NCBI GenBank assembly: GCA_029891345.1
Contig: CM057002.1
Coordinates: forward strand, 14,522,295 to 14,586,294
Direction: 5' to 3'
Source: Dryococelus australis
Lineage: Eukaryota; Arthropoda; Insecta; Phasmatodea; Phasmatidae
Length of the DNA: 64,000 nt
Shown in pieces: positions 25,263-35,874 of this stretch; the first letter of the stretch is position 1; each line of letters begins with the position of its first letter. The notes beneath the pieces are model-generated. The model saw only the letters and a program-made list of their open reading frames with translations, searched no databases and was not told the DNA's origin. Made by a program: the position numbers and the translations under genes.

Positions 25263-25268
25263 TTTATT
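25263..25268 (-). terminator. Candidate poly(A) signal of the receptor gene
   Basis: On the minus strand AATAAA lies two bases beyond the TGA at 25,271-25,273. This is unusually close to the stop. It may be the real signal for a very short 3'UTR, or chance in AT-rich sequence if the exon instead ends at the GTAAGT donor at 25,419. Confidence 0.4.
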
Positions 25269-25270
25269 AA

Positions 25271-25711
25271 TCAGACTGTTACCTCGTTCGTAAAGCGTTT
25301 CTTATCGTCGAGGTTTATGAAGAGCGCCGTGTTTTTATTACGTGTCCTTTTCGGCGAGTGCTTCCCCCTGGAGGCGCGGCTGTCCGGAGAGCTGGTTTCT
25401 TGCTGGGAGTTGCACTTACTAGTCCTGCGCGGGCTCGCGACGCCCCCGCTGTGTACTGGCGTGTTCGCCGCGCGGCACTCGCCTGCCCGCACGCCCGGGC
25501 TCTGACCGTTGCCACACACGTCCTTGAGTAGCTTGTCTCCCGCGGACACGGCGATGTCGCCAGAGCTCGCGAGATGATTGACGGCCACCACCGTGGGCTG
25601 AGTGGCGGCCCGCTGCATCGCCGACAACTTCCCCGCCAGGACGTGGTTGCCATCCCTCGCGTTCTTCTCCTTCAGAACCTCCAGCTGCAGACACAGCTGC
25701 CGGAACACCTC
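25271..25711 (-). CDS. GPR158-like: GPR158/179-like class C receptor, coiled-coil tail exon (possibly last)
   Basis: The exon starts in phase 0 after the acceptor GTGTGTGCAG (25,712-25,714). It reads EVFRQLCLQLEVLKEKNARD, then LAGKLSAMQRAATQPTVVAV and NHLASSGDIAVSAGDKLLKD, and stays open for 146 codons to TGA at 25,271. An (E/D)-x-x-(K/R)-Q-L-x-x-Q-L-E-x-x-K-x-K stretch soon after TM7 matches the cytoplasmic coiled coil of GPR158/GPR179, whose tail recruits RGS7-type regulators in vertebrates. Joined to the exon at 30,135 it gives QEDDIQ-EVFRQL without a break. The 3' limit is uncertain. A strong GTAAGT donor at 25,414-25,419 could end the exon at 25,420, although high G+C continues beyond it to about 25,370. 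A minisatellite lies just upstream. Confidence 0.8.
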   Translation of the reverse strand, partial: EVFRQLCLQLEVLKEKNARDGNHVLAGKLSAMQRAATQPTVVAVNHLASSGDIAVSAGDKLLKDVCGNGQSPGVRAGECRAANTPVHSGGVASPRRTSKCNSQQETSSPDSRASRGKHSPKRTRNKNTALFINLDDKKRFTNEVTV

Positions 25712-25749
25712 CTGCACACACTCACACACACACATCACTCTTGATGTGG

Positions 25750-26160
25750 ACGGACAATACAGCTCTTCCTGCAGACAGATAACACAACTCTTGATGCAAA
25801 CAGACAAATACAGCGCTTCCTGCAGACAGACAACACAACTATATCTGCAGACAGATAACACAACTCTTCATGCAAACAGACAAATACAGCTCTTCCTGCA
25901 GACAGACAACACAACTATATCTGCAGACAGATAGCACAACTCTTGATGCAAACAGACAAATACAGCTCTTCCTGCAGACAGACAATACAGTTCTTCATGC
26001 AAACAGACAATACATTTATTCGTGCAAACAGAAAATTCAGATATTCCTGCAAACAGGCAATACAGCTATTCCTGCAGATAGACAATACAACTTTTCTTGC
26101 TGACAGACATAGAGCTATTCCTGCAGGCAGACAATAGAACTCTTCTTGCAGCCAGGCAAT
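25750..26160. repeat. 25-26-bp minisatellite, about 16 units, next to the coiled-coil exon
   Basis: Units follow the pattern CTCTTCCTGCAGACAGACAA plus CACAA, with variants ATATCTGCAGACAGATAAC and CTTGATGCAAACAGACAAAT. In the first half three unit types recur as a block of about 76 bp. On the minus strand (the receptor's strand) eight units read TCTGTCTGCAG/GA or a near variant, a T-rich 3' splice-site-like sequence. The array starts about 40 bp upstream of the true exon acceptor, and the exon's frame stays open back into it as far as 25,861. Confidence 0.85.
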
Positions 26161-27418
26161 ACACCACTAATGCAAAGTGATCCTGAATTCCAATTACAAA
26201 TTTCTTGAGATGATTCGTTCTGGAAAATGAGGTAGATATATATCATAATACGACCTATGGCGACGGACAGGAAAATTTCGTGAATTGATTTGAGGACAAA
26301 GCTTGACTTCAAACACTCGTATATTTGCGTTGTTTTGACTATTGGCGCGTTGATTATTAGACACGCCTTAGACGACTCTGCGCCAATAGAAAATCTGTAC
26401 GATAACTTGCACCGTATTCCGTGTTACCTTGTTAAGTATAAAATTGGCTACTCAGTAAGGTGGCAACCACAAACGAACAGCTAAGACTATAGTGTACAGA
26501 GGACAGAGGAGTTGAGCCTACACATAATTTTACTCAACGAATAATCTAGCAAATTTTGTACTTGGAGTTGATGATATTGATGTATTTCACGGACCACTGT
26601 TGGCAATATGGCATCCGGAGACTTTATTTTTTTAGTTGTGACAAAATTAAATTTAGTGGCCATAGAAGATTAGCAGTGACAATTGTATCATTTGGTGTTA
26701 ACCACAAGAAAAAATGCCGGTTTGGTGAATATCAGCAAAATATTTTGTGGCTGCCACAAAGTATTTATTTTTCTAGCAGGTCGTTTAATTTTTCAAATAC
26801 ATCACAATCTTATTTTATTTCCTGTTCATCTCTTTAAATGGCCTTGGATGCCACTTAAATAAGACTGGCAGAACACATGAATAATTTCATGTTGGTACAG
26901 TACAGTTACGTAATAACTACAAAAAAATTAAATTACGGCCAGAATTACTTCAGCCACTAGGGATAACGAGAAAAATTAGTATAGAATATTTTGGAACTGA
27001 CAAACAAACGGTCCAGAAAAAATTTAAAGTTGTTAAGAAGTAATATTAAGATGAGGTGATAAATACCTAAACGAATGGCAGAATAAGTGAGAAAATGAAG
27101 GCCTGAGTAAATGAAGGGGTAGAATGACTAGTGGAATGAACAAGTAAAGGGCCTGCCACGATGGAGTAGATTCGTCTCTTTGATCTGTCCGAGTAAATCG
27201 TGCTGTCTCCGATACAGCATTTGATTGGTGCACGTGACCTGTGGCATCAGCTGCTGATGGTGAGGACGTGAGGCAAGGTACGACCTACTGGAGATGGCCA
27301 GCCTTTATCTTTTTGAGGTCAGAGAGGACGGACTGCCCCATCCGCACCTGATGTCACCAACGCCGAGACCAATGAGATGCTTTGTTTATAAACAGAAAGG
27401 AGAAAGGGCGCGAAACGG

Positions 27419-27649
27419 TATGAGCCTCAGATGTGTGTATATTGGCTGCTTCACCAGAGTGCAGCCAGCGTTACTCCACACCTGGCAGTACGAGATTCGC
27501 TACTTGTTTCCTTGCAAGCATGCTATTGGCTCAGAGTCGTCCAGGGCGTGTCTAATAAACTGCGATCCAATCGCAAAGTCAACTTCAGTGTACACGTGTT
27601 TGACGTCTACGTTTTCCTGAAATGAAATTGCGGAACGTTCCTATCCCTA
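27419..27649. repeat. Partial hAT-like repeat, duplicate of the 29.2-kb element
   Basis: From GAGCCTCAGATG to CCTATCCCTA this stretch matches 29,170-29,403 closely. Shared blocks include GCTACTTGTTTCCTTGCAAG, GGGCGTGTCTAATAAACTGC and CAACTTCAGTGTACACGTGT. The right terminal repeat is present. The left end is replaced by unrelated sequence. Confidence 0.65.
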
Positions 27650-29110
27650 CCTATTTAGTAGCTAATATATTCGTTTTGTTCGTCTCGATATGAAGAGCTG
27701 GGTCGTTCGCTGAGTGATGCAGTGCGGCTGAGGTAATTTATATATACTATCGATGACAAGCAAAATAATGTGACAAAACACACAGCAAATTGTAACATAG
27801 ACATGCAAACAAAAATGGTGACTTGTTTTCCCAACTACATCCACCAGACAACCTCAATCGTAACAAGCAAGTCTCGTCGTGTTCGGAAATCTGCGTGGAC
27901 TGACCATAGACTAGATATGAGGTAAACCGACCTCACTGGCCGTACAACCAGTCTCCGTGTCCCTGCATTGAACTGCTTTACTGCCGACACGTCTAGCAAA
28001 TACGGTAAGGATTGGATTTGAGGTTAGAATACTGATTAGCAAACAAGTAGGCCTATGTATGTATTTTTTCTCTAACCAATGGCTAATGCAGTTTGATAGA
28101 ATTAAAATTTATGAAAGTATTTTAGTCATATAAAAGTGCTTGTCTTTTGAAAACTGAGATATAAAAAATTGGGTTTGGCTGTGTTGGGGACACGGCCGTT
28201 TGTTTTGTGTGAATACGTTTACGTTGGCAGTCTCGGACACGTTGATATCATTTTTACGTTCCCGGCACCGCTTCACTTGATCATATGGGGTTTTATGAAT
28301 ATCGCTGGATTGCTTTTGAGATGCTCTTTCCAACCGAATACGAATTCTGTATTTCGACTTGACTTTTTGACGAGTATAAGTCGAAACTGTGTTAAGTTTT
28401 CTAAATTTTTTACATGAAACGCATACAGTTTCACCATAGCAACGCCACACAAATGTTTTTGTACACGCAATCGATTGATCTTGACGAGAGCTATCGATTG
28501 AAACTCAAACGAGCGTCGTAGCTTCTCCTAGTCAGAAGTTATACTACGCGGAATTTATGAGACGCGGCGAAACGAACTCAAAATTACGGCGTCCCCGCCT
28601 CTTCCCCTAGCTGCTTCGTAGTCCTCACTCAACGTAACATGTTCTTTGCTCCTTTGGCAATTGAGTGGTGTAATTGAATTTTGAATGTAAACGATAGATT
28701 CGGAGCTGCAATGCCAAACTGTATCTCCCCGATTTTGTTATCATCGGATTTTCTGGATTGCCTCCCATTATGGTTGCAGGTTTAAAGACGCATTAACGTG
28801 AGAAAAACATGTCCATCGCTTTTGACCATGTGACTTTGAAAATTGTGTTGATGTGGGGTAGGTCAACGTTGGTTAAATGCGCAGAAGACGAATTATCGAT
28901 AGGCACGGGTGCTTTTCGCGAAAAGATTTCAGCACCAGCTGTACTCCACAACACTTTTGTTCATACACACGCTCGTGGTTGGATGATTTTAAATGTCTCG
29001 TGCCTCAAGTGTCTGCCCGCGGATCATGGACGTTCAGTATCGGAGTACTTTTATTAAAATTTGCCTAATCAAATAAGAACATGTCTTCTCATAGACACGC
29101 GACCTATAAC

Positions 29111-29403
29111 TAGGGACAGGAAAAATTCACGGGTTCGATGACCTGTAGAATAGACCCACATTCCTGTGTCCACTCGAGCCTCAGATGTTTGTTCATTGGC
29201 TGCTGTCCCATATAGAAGTCAGTGTTACTTCACATCTGGCAGTATGGCACTCGCTACTTGTTTCCTTGCAAGTCTGATATTGGATCAGAGTCGTTCAGGG
29301 CGTGTCTAATAAACTGCGATCCAATTGCAAAGTCAACTTCAGTGTACACGTGTTTGACGTCTATCTTGTCCTGAAATGAACTCGCGAAATGTTCCTATCC
29401 CTA
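29111..29403. mobile_element. hAT-like MITE, 293 bp
   Basis: The left terminus is TAGGGACAGGAAAAATTCAC. The reverse complement of the right terminus is TAGGGATAGGAACATTTCGC. Flanking 8-mers CCTATAAC and CCAATAAC differ at one position, a good 8-bp hAT target duplication. The interior is non-coding. Confidence 0.75.
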
Positions 29404-29547
29404 CCAATAACCAAAGTGATGTGATCTGCCAAGCGAGTATCCGACGCTTGGCTGGAAGAAGCCACGACCACGATGGAATCCGGAACGATGCCTTGAGCAT
29501 CTGCTTGTTTAATAAACCCGCGGCGCGTACTTAAGGCGCGCGGAGCA

Positions 29548-29688
29548 TGGAAGAAGTGCCTGTTGCCAGCCCGCCGCCTGCCGCCGGCGAACCTCTAAGA
29601 CAGCTGCCATATGAAGACGGGCCCCAGGACAGCGTAGTGTTGCCGCCGACTCGAGACTTGTGCACAGCAGCCCTCCGCTACATTCAGG
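29548..29688 (+). CDS. Unrecognised exon-like frame in a GC-rich block (weak)
   Basis: ATG at 29,548 opens 47 codons starting MEEVPVASPPPAAGEPLRQL and ending in TAALRYIQ. They run directly into CAG/GTGACC, a plausible 5' splice site, and beyond it the frame stops after nine codons at TAG. The block 29,440-29,690 is much richer in GC and CpG than its surroundings. A TTTAATAAA and a TACTTAAGG stretch lie upstream. It sits inside a receptor intron on the opposite strand. I recognise no domain and found no second exon. It could be the first exon of a nested gene, or leader sequence of an LTR element, since the AT-rich sequence after 29,700 looks LTR-like. Confidence 0.25.
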
Positions 29689-30134
29689 TGACCACGTTCC
29701 AGTCAGATATTGATTAGATTTGATATCTGTGGCTTTATAAAGTGGTTAATTAAATATATTTATTACTCCCCCGAGATTGTGATAATTTGTACAAGTTGTG
29801 TTATTTGTGTATTGGCTAAAGTGCATAAAGAACTTGGGCACAACTAGGTCTTAGTTCTGACTTCATCCTCTGTATTACGCCCAATAACACTAATTGCTAT
29901 TTATATAATTTGAGCTACTCGAATACCCTTATTTGAGTGCGTGACCCTTTCCCTCTGAAAGGGCCACATCAAAAGGAAGTTTTGGTTGTGGACGCAGGCT
30001 ATTGAAGTCTAGCATGTCCACAATTATTTTCGCGAGAAACACCTGTCCCTAGTCGTCGGTCTACCATGTCTTTGGACTGTGGGACTGGCAGCACGGTCGA
30101 ACATAGCTATGCACCGTTGTGGCCGGGGCCGCAC

Positions 30135-30314
30135 CTGAATGTCGTCCTCTTGGCCGGTGGAGCTCGCCTGCAGGTACTCGGCGGAGGAGTTGACTGAGGA
30201 GGCTACCTGCGAGTTGCCGCACCTGTGCTTGGTCAGGAACTTGGCTGCTTGAGGCTTGGGCGACGTCGCGCGCCTCTCTTCCTGTTTCCCGTGTCCTTTC
30301 AACACCATGTACAC
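30135..30314 (-). CDS. GPR158-like: GPR158/179-like receptor, end of TM7 and proximal tail
   Basis: The 180-bp exon starts after acceptor GTGCCGCAG and ends at CAG/GTGCGG, both in phase 0, giving exactly 60 codons. It begins VYMVLKGHGKQEERRATSPK, continues PQAAKFLTKHRCGNSQVASS and ends EYLQASSTGQEDDIQ. In class C receptors TM7 ends with a (F/L)-x-P-K motif followed by a V-Y-x-x-L-type sequence, so VYMVLKGHGK is read as the membrane exit and start of the cytoplasmic tail. The Ser-rich middle resembles the linker before the coiled coil in GPR158/179. The direct phase-0 join to EVFRQLCLQLEVLKEK at 25,711 supports one gene. Confidence 0.75.
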
Positions 30315-30506
30315 CTGCGGCACCACAACACAACATAGTCCCGCCTTCATCTTGTACTCCACCCACCGCCACTTATAACTTATCTCAAGCCCTGCTCAAG
30401 TTATACTTATTTCTCCACACCGCCTCGTATGAACAAAGCTTAGAAAATTACACTAGAGGGCCAACACTCCGCATTCGTGGCCACTTTGCACAAGAACTAA
30501 TTCTTA

Positions 30507-30931
30507 AAGGCTGTTCACGATAAAGTGAGCACTTTTGAAATCAACCTTACACAAAAGTCACTGCTCTTGTCTGCATACATTTTAACGGGCCCCCTGAGTT
30601 ACATGCGTCCAGTCAAGTTGGTAACGCTGGAGGGGGAAGTAGTTTCATATCTTAACATCGAATAAAAAGTGTTAGGTAATTATTTATGTAAACTTATATT
30701 ATTTCTTTCACTTTATGCTTCTCTAATGCTTTGGAGAATAAAGATGGACAAATTTGAAAAATATTATCTTTTCTAATAATTCTACAGTTTCACTTGACCG
30801 ACGCATGAATGAAGTGATCGGGCTCACGGTAATTTGAATTTTACATAAGGCGGAAGAATACACAACGTGCATACAAGTAGATCTTAAGCAGGGCTTTCAA
30901 AAGTGCTCATTTTACCGTGAACAGTCTATAG
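30507..30931. mobile_element. Family-A MITE, long form, 425 bp
   Basis: The left end is AAGGCTGTTCACGATAAAGT. The right end is CATTTTACCGTGAACAGTCT followed by ATAG. Terminal inverted repeats extend about 30 bp. Internal markers are CGTCCAGTCAAGTTGGTAAC, TCACTTGACCGACGCATGAA and AAGGCGGAAGAATACACAAC, the last two read in reverse in opposite-strand copies. It interrupts a family-B element at its TTACTA site. Confidence 0.8.
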
Positions 30932-31060
30932 TAGGCATTTAGCAACACACCTATTTTTTTCTCTGACTTTATTCATATTAATTACAATTGAAATATTATA
31001 ATTAATAGCTAAATTATCACTAAAAGTACAATTAACCAAAAATAAGAAACTTTTATGCTG

Positions 31061-31482
31061 TAGGCTATTCACAGTAAAATGGGTACTTTTGATAGCCCTG
31101 CTTAAGATATACTTATAGACATGTTATGTATTCTTCCACCTTATGTATAATTAACATTGACGTGAACCTCATCACTTTATTCATGCGTCGGTCAAATATA
31201 ACTGTGAAATTATTAAGAAAATATATACTTTACAAATCTGTTAATTTAGACACTTCGATGCATTAAAAGGACAGAAAGCTAAAGAGATACATTTAAGTTA
31301 TCACACATGGTTAACAAACACTTTTTATTCGGCGTTAAGATATGGAACTACTTTCCATCCATCGTTACGAACTTTGCTGGACGAAGGTCATTCAGAGCGC
31401 CCATTAAAATATATGCATGCAGGGCAGTAATTTTTTTCTAAAGTTCATTTTTAAAGTGCTCACTTTATCGTGAACAGTCTTT
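31061..31482. mobile_element. Family-A MITE, long form, reverse orientation
   Basis: It runs from TAGGCTATTCACAGTAAAAT to GTGCTCACTTTATCGTGAAC plus AGTCT. It is the reverse complement of the 30.5-kb copy, sharing for example TTCATGCGTCGGTCAA and GGAACTACTTTCCATCCATC. It is nested in the same family-B element. Confidence 0.8.
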
Positions 31483-32113
31483 ACCAGAATTATAAATGCT
31501 TGTGATACAAGATGTATTTAGGAATTAACCGAAGACGTCATACATGGGGTGTTTTTTCCGATTGTTCGTTTCAAAAGTGTGAAGAAACCGACAGAATTCT
31601 TTATAGCCTTGGAAGCCTGTCTTGAAAAGTAATACAAGTATACATTAGGTATAAACTTCTTATATTTTATTAGTTGATAATAAAAATAATTTCTGTTCGA
31701 ACAAACTAATGTCTTAATATAAAACATACAAAGAAAAAACTGAAAGAAATAATATTAATGAGTTTTTTTATTACCTAAAAATGTCAGATTAAAAAAAAAA
31801 ACTTAAAGTGTATTTACACTGTAGTAATGTAAAATGGCCTTAGCCTCGCTGAAAGTATAGGTATCACAAGAAACAGAGACATAAATTTCGTTGAAAATGA
31901 TGAATTTTCGGCGTGAAAACTACGTACGAGTTTCTTATAACCGCTGACAATTTGGAACGTATGGAAAGGGTTTCGGTACATTCAGGGCACAATAAGCAAA
32001 GACCTTGGTTTCACATATTCTGCAACATGCCAGACGTGAACGAGTCTAACTCAGGAGGCTATGCTAAGGGTTAGGCCCAACAGTGATATTATTACTTTTA
32101 AGAAATCTTTCAC

Positions 32114-32357
32114 TATATGTTATTCACGGTAAAGTGAACACTTTGGAAACACTTCTTATTTGGAATAATAACCAATAAATATATTCTATTCTAGCCTTAG
32201 ACGTCAACTTTCGAGTGCGATGCAATATGCACACTTTGTTTATTACTTACATAGCAGTATATGCCTATTTCAAGTTGTGGTTAAAGGATAAAATATGGAT
32301 GAAAGGAAAAAGTAACTAGGGCTTCGAAAGTGCTCACTTTACCGCGAACAGCCTATA
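32114..32357. mobile_element. Family-A MITE, short form, 244 bp
   Basis: TATATGTTATTCACGGTAAA at the left and GCTCACTTTACCGCGAACAG plus CCTATA at the right form inverted repeats. The interior includes CCTTAGACGTCAACTTTCGA, shared with the short copy at 35.6 kb. Confidence 0.8.
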
Positions 32358-33099
32358 CAAGAGTATTCACAGTTGCAATAAAACTCTGTCGTGTAACATG
32401 AAGTAATGTCGTGAGATTCAAGTCGCCTATGACGAAGATCTATCGGGACTTAAAACACCAGGTAATAAAGTCTTTTCAAAGCTGAATTCATCTATCGAGT
32501 AGTACATTATAATTGGGCCCAATCGCAGTAATTGACTACAATGTGCAAATCGGTCTATTTTTGAAAGAAATGTCTTGTAAATCGTAAATGTCCCAATTTG
32601 TCTCTAAGTATCCGATTTAATTTCGCCGTTGTTATATTTTAAAAGTTCAACTGCTCTCATTATCCGCTATTTAAATCGCATCTCTAAAACGTCTAGCGCA
32701 TTTTCCTGCATTTAACTTCTGAAATTAACGTGTTCAAGGAAAGGGAAAATATTCTCCTTAAAGTTTAATTGAACGCTTTTATTTAACATCTCACGAACCT
32801 AGGCATTTAATCGACAGTTTCAAAGAAAGCAGTCTTGCATTGGAATTTTTATTATTAATGCTTGTTAGATTGTACTAATCACAAAAATCTGTATTACACA
32901 GATCGATTTTCAAAACATTGCTATTTACCATATCGATCGATGAAAACTGGGTAGTCATAATTTACATTTAGTTTATATTTGAAGTAAATTATTTTGTACG
33001 TGCTGGTGTTAGAAACATTTTTTTTTTTACTTTGCTAGACATGGCTGGTTTAATTTTTTACTGTATGTTTTTTCAGAAACCAAATGGTACGACTATTTG

Positions 33100-33265
33100 A
33101 GGATGAAAAGATGTGTGCGTGGAGTAGCGCAGGAATGCAAGGGTGGGTAAAACGGGAGATCCCCGAGAAAACCCCGCCGACTAGCGGCATCGTCCGACAC
33201 GATTCCCGCGTGCGAAAATACGGGGGTGGCCTTGCCGGGAATCCAACCCGGTTCCTCTTGGTCCT
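33100..33265 (-). mobile_element. tRNA-derived SINE copy, reverse orientation
   Basis: Read on the minus strand it has the B-box region GGGTTGGATTCCCGGCAAGG, then the body AATCGTGTCGGACGATGCCG, TAGTCGGCGGGGTTTTCTCG and GGGATCTCCCGTTTTACCC. The 3' tail is lost. It lies in a receptor intron. Confidence 0.75.
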
Positions 33266-35622
33266 TTGGCAGCTGCGCCAAGATCGACCGCTTCGTGACA
33301 TGCACTTTAGCATGCAGTACAAGTCTACCAGAACGCCTACCTCCAAGGTATTGAACGACCACCCTTATTTCGAGGGCTGTTCAATTATAAACGGCTTAAG
33401 TTAAAGGATGAAAACGAATTGAACTTTTTTTTTTTAATACATTGGCACATGGTGATTAATAATCTATCTTGTAATTTTAGCAAATACCGAAGGCTGTAAC
33501 GTTAAATGCTACGTGAGAGCAGCAACACCTATTTTATTTCTGACTACCGATGTTATTTACAATCACCTTTTCAGGGAGGATGATCCTCGTTTACTGGTAA
33601 TTGCGATAATTTGTTTTCTTCAGTCTGTAATATTTTCCAACTAGTTTTTTAAACTAAACGATTATTATTATTTTCCTATTTTAGAAGGAGAATAATACCC
33701 TTGAGAGCAACAACTCGTAGATATCCTGTCTACCCGATTTTACGTATGGAATTCCACAAGCTCTGTCTCTCCACTACCCTCACGACGAGCGTTTACAGTT
33801 GCTGAACGTAGGAATTCGCAAACCATCGCACGCTCCTCACCTTACTTCCGAAAATCAAGCAGAGCAGCAGTGTTATTGTGAGCTGCGTGTGGCAGAAGAA
33901 AATGATGAACAGCAGATCAGGATTGGCCGGAGACTGAAGAAACAACCTGGAACAATATTACACACACACACACACGCACAGATCATTGTCACGTACATGC
34001 ACGGCAGTTTGTTAAAACCCGCTCGGTCGCACATTAACTTCCGAGTTCAAGTGTTGCAATCACGTAGTTTTTTTTGTACGAACTGTACTTGCGTTCTCTC
34101 GCAACCAGTGAACACGCTAGGTGCTCGACCATTCATGTGAAAGAGGTGCAGAACATTTCACATATCAAATGGGCCACAAGGAAGACTGAAAAGTAATTGG
34201 TAGCGATGCCTTACTGTGTACAGCACAGGCCACGACTTTCATTCATTTGCAACGTGACCGCGATTGTGGACATCGGGGGTCTTCGAACCTTTAACCTGTT
34301 ATCCCGTGTATGCTCGTTCAATAATGACATGTTGCAGAAGAGGTCGCTGCTGTACAGCTACAGAGGGATTACTGGCGCTGGAATCGCCTCTCTCTCTCTG
34401 GGCAGTGCTACTCGTTGATCCTGACACACAAAACTATTTTAGAACTGGTTGCTTATTTCGCCATGGATGTACTGAAACAATTTCCATTTGTTTTCAAAGT
34501 TTGAGTTATAAGAAATTCGTAAGTACTGTCGCGCCATAAATGTTCTACTTTGCAACACCTGAAATGAAAAATTAGTGTGTACGTAAAGGGGTCTACACCC
34601 ACTGGAAATTTTTAATAAGAAACACATCAAAAACCCTTCACAGGAGGCAAAAGGACAGTCACAAAACAAACGAACAAAACAGGGATAAATATTCCGGAGA
34701 AGCAACAACACGAGGACAGCACAACAGGGGTGTACAAGAAGGAATAAAACAAGTTACAACACAGCAAAAGACCCTTCAAACTTAAAAATGGAAGTACGCC
34801 GCTCACAGACGTAATTCCTGAATAGGTTCGAATACCATACGCGGTTAAAAACACTTTTAAAGATAACCTTTGAGAAAATTTTCTGCCCAAAGCTGTAACA
34901 CTTCAGCATTCAGAAGTGAAATAGGGAATCTTCATTAAAAAAAACGTTCTTTATCCATTGGTCTTAAAGATAACTATTTCAAATAAAAAGTAAGTACCTA
35001 TCCTTCGTGAAATTTACTAAGGGACACTGGAACGATAGTACATTTTGCCAATTTTATGTATAATATTTTTTGCTAGAATTTACCATTAAAATTTACAGTT
35101 TACAAAACAATGATGAACTAATACAATTTGAAAAAGTTTTCTTTACGTGGAAACACTGTCTGAGAAAGTTGTACTGAATATTTATTTTTGTTTGAAACAG
35201 TTTTCTTTTAAATCGATGCAATTAAGGTGTTGGACTCCAAAAAATCGATCATTTTATATGTTTAACAAACATTATTCACCTTGTATGTATTGTATGTGGT
35301 GACATTTTCCCCGAATAAAAAATTCTCAACTATTTTTTTTATTTTTATAATTTGATGTCGAATACAAAATTCTTCTGTCTCGTTGCAGCTAGAATAACAA
35401 ATACTAACTATGTTAAAAAAAAAAAAAAAATTACAAAGTAAACTAATCCAATGGGCTACCGCATGACACATATGTAAATCACCAAATAACAAACCATACG
35501 TATGGAAAAAAAAAACGTTGAACACATAAAGTGGGCAATATAGATTGTATCAACCGCTACACGTGAAAGGAAATATGATTGGGGCAATCAGTTAGAAATT
35601 CCATTGTCAGACAGCCAGCCAG

Positions 35623-35858
35623 TATAGGCTATTCACGGTAAAGTGAGCACTTTTGAAGCCCTCTCACTTGAAATAATAGTTAATAAATTCCTTTTTATTT
35701 TATCCTTAGACGTTAACTTCCGAGTACGGTGGAATTTACAGTGTGCTTATTACTTACACGGAAATATTCATTTTAAAAGGCGTTTAAAAGATAAAAATGA
35801 CAAAGGATACAATAACTGGGGCCTCAAATAGTGCTCACTTTACCGTGAACAGTCTATA
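35623..35858. mobile_element. Family-A MITE, short form, 236 bp, intact ends
   Basis: The left end TATAGGCTATTCACGGTAAA continues GTGAGCACTTTTGAAGCCC. The right end is TAGTGCTCACTTTACCGTGA then ACAGTCTATA. The inverted repeats are about 35 bp and nearly perfect, with TA at each side. This is the cleanest copy and defines the family ends. Confidence 0.85.
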
Positions 35859-35874
35859 GTAAACTTTATTCAAG

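Larger units (their letters stand above)
25712..30134 (-). other. GPR158-like: Receptor intron, 4.4 kb
   Basis: The donor CAG/GTGCGG lies at 30,134-30,129 and the acceptor GTGTGTGCAG at 25,712 (minus strand). It contains the 25-26-bp minisatellite, a hAT-like MITE (29,111-29,403) and its partial duplicate (27,419-27,649), and a GC-rich block with an exon-like frame on the + strand (29,548-29,688). The stretch 26,160-27,290 shows nothing definite, and neither does 27,900-29,100. Confidence 0.6.
30375..31605. mobile_element. Family-B MITE with two nested family-A MITEs
   Basis: Three segments of one family-B element are recognisable in order. Segment 30,375-30,506 holds CAAGCCCTGCTCAAG and CAAGAACTAATTCTTA. 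Segment 30,932-31,060 holds TTTAGCAACACACCTATTTT. Segment 31,483-31,605 holds GCTTGTGATACAAGATGTAT and TCATACATGGGGTG. Copies at 50.7 and 62.0 kb give the uninterrupted order. The gaps are exactly filled by two complete family-A elements in opposite orientations, so both A copies arrived after B. Confidence 0.8.

Noticed and set aside
25602-26137. Overlapping + frames rich in Cys/Arg/Gln/Thr (SCRQTTQL repeats) as a secreted peptide.
   Set aside because: They are translations of the 25-26-bp minisatellite on the strand opposite the receptor exon.
34627-34890. Minus-strand hydrophobic frame (IFIPVLFVCFVTVLLPPVKG) in the interval where TM6/TM7 is missing.
   Set aside because: It lacks the His/Thr and PK motifs of the family, gives no phase-0 junction to VYMVLKG, and the hydrophobicity follows from CAAAAC-rich sequence on the other strand.
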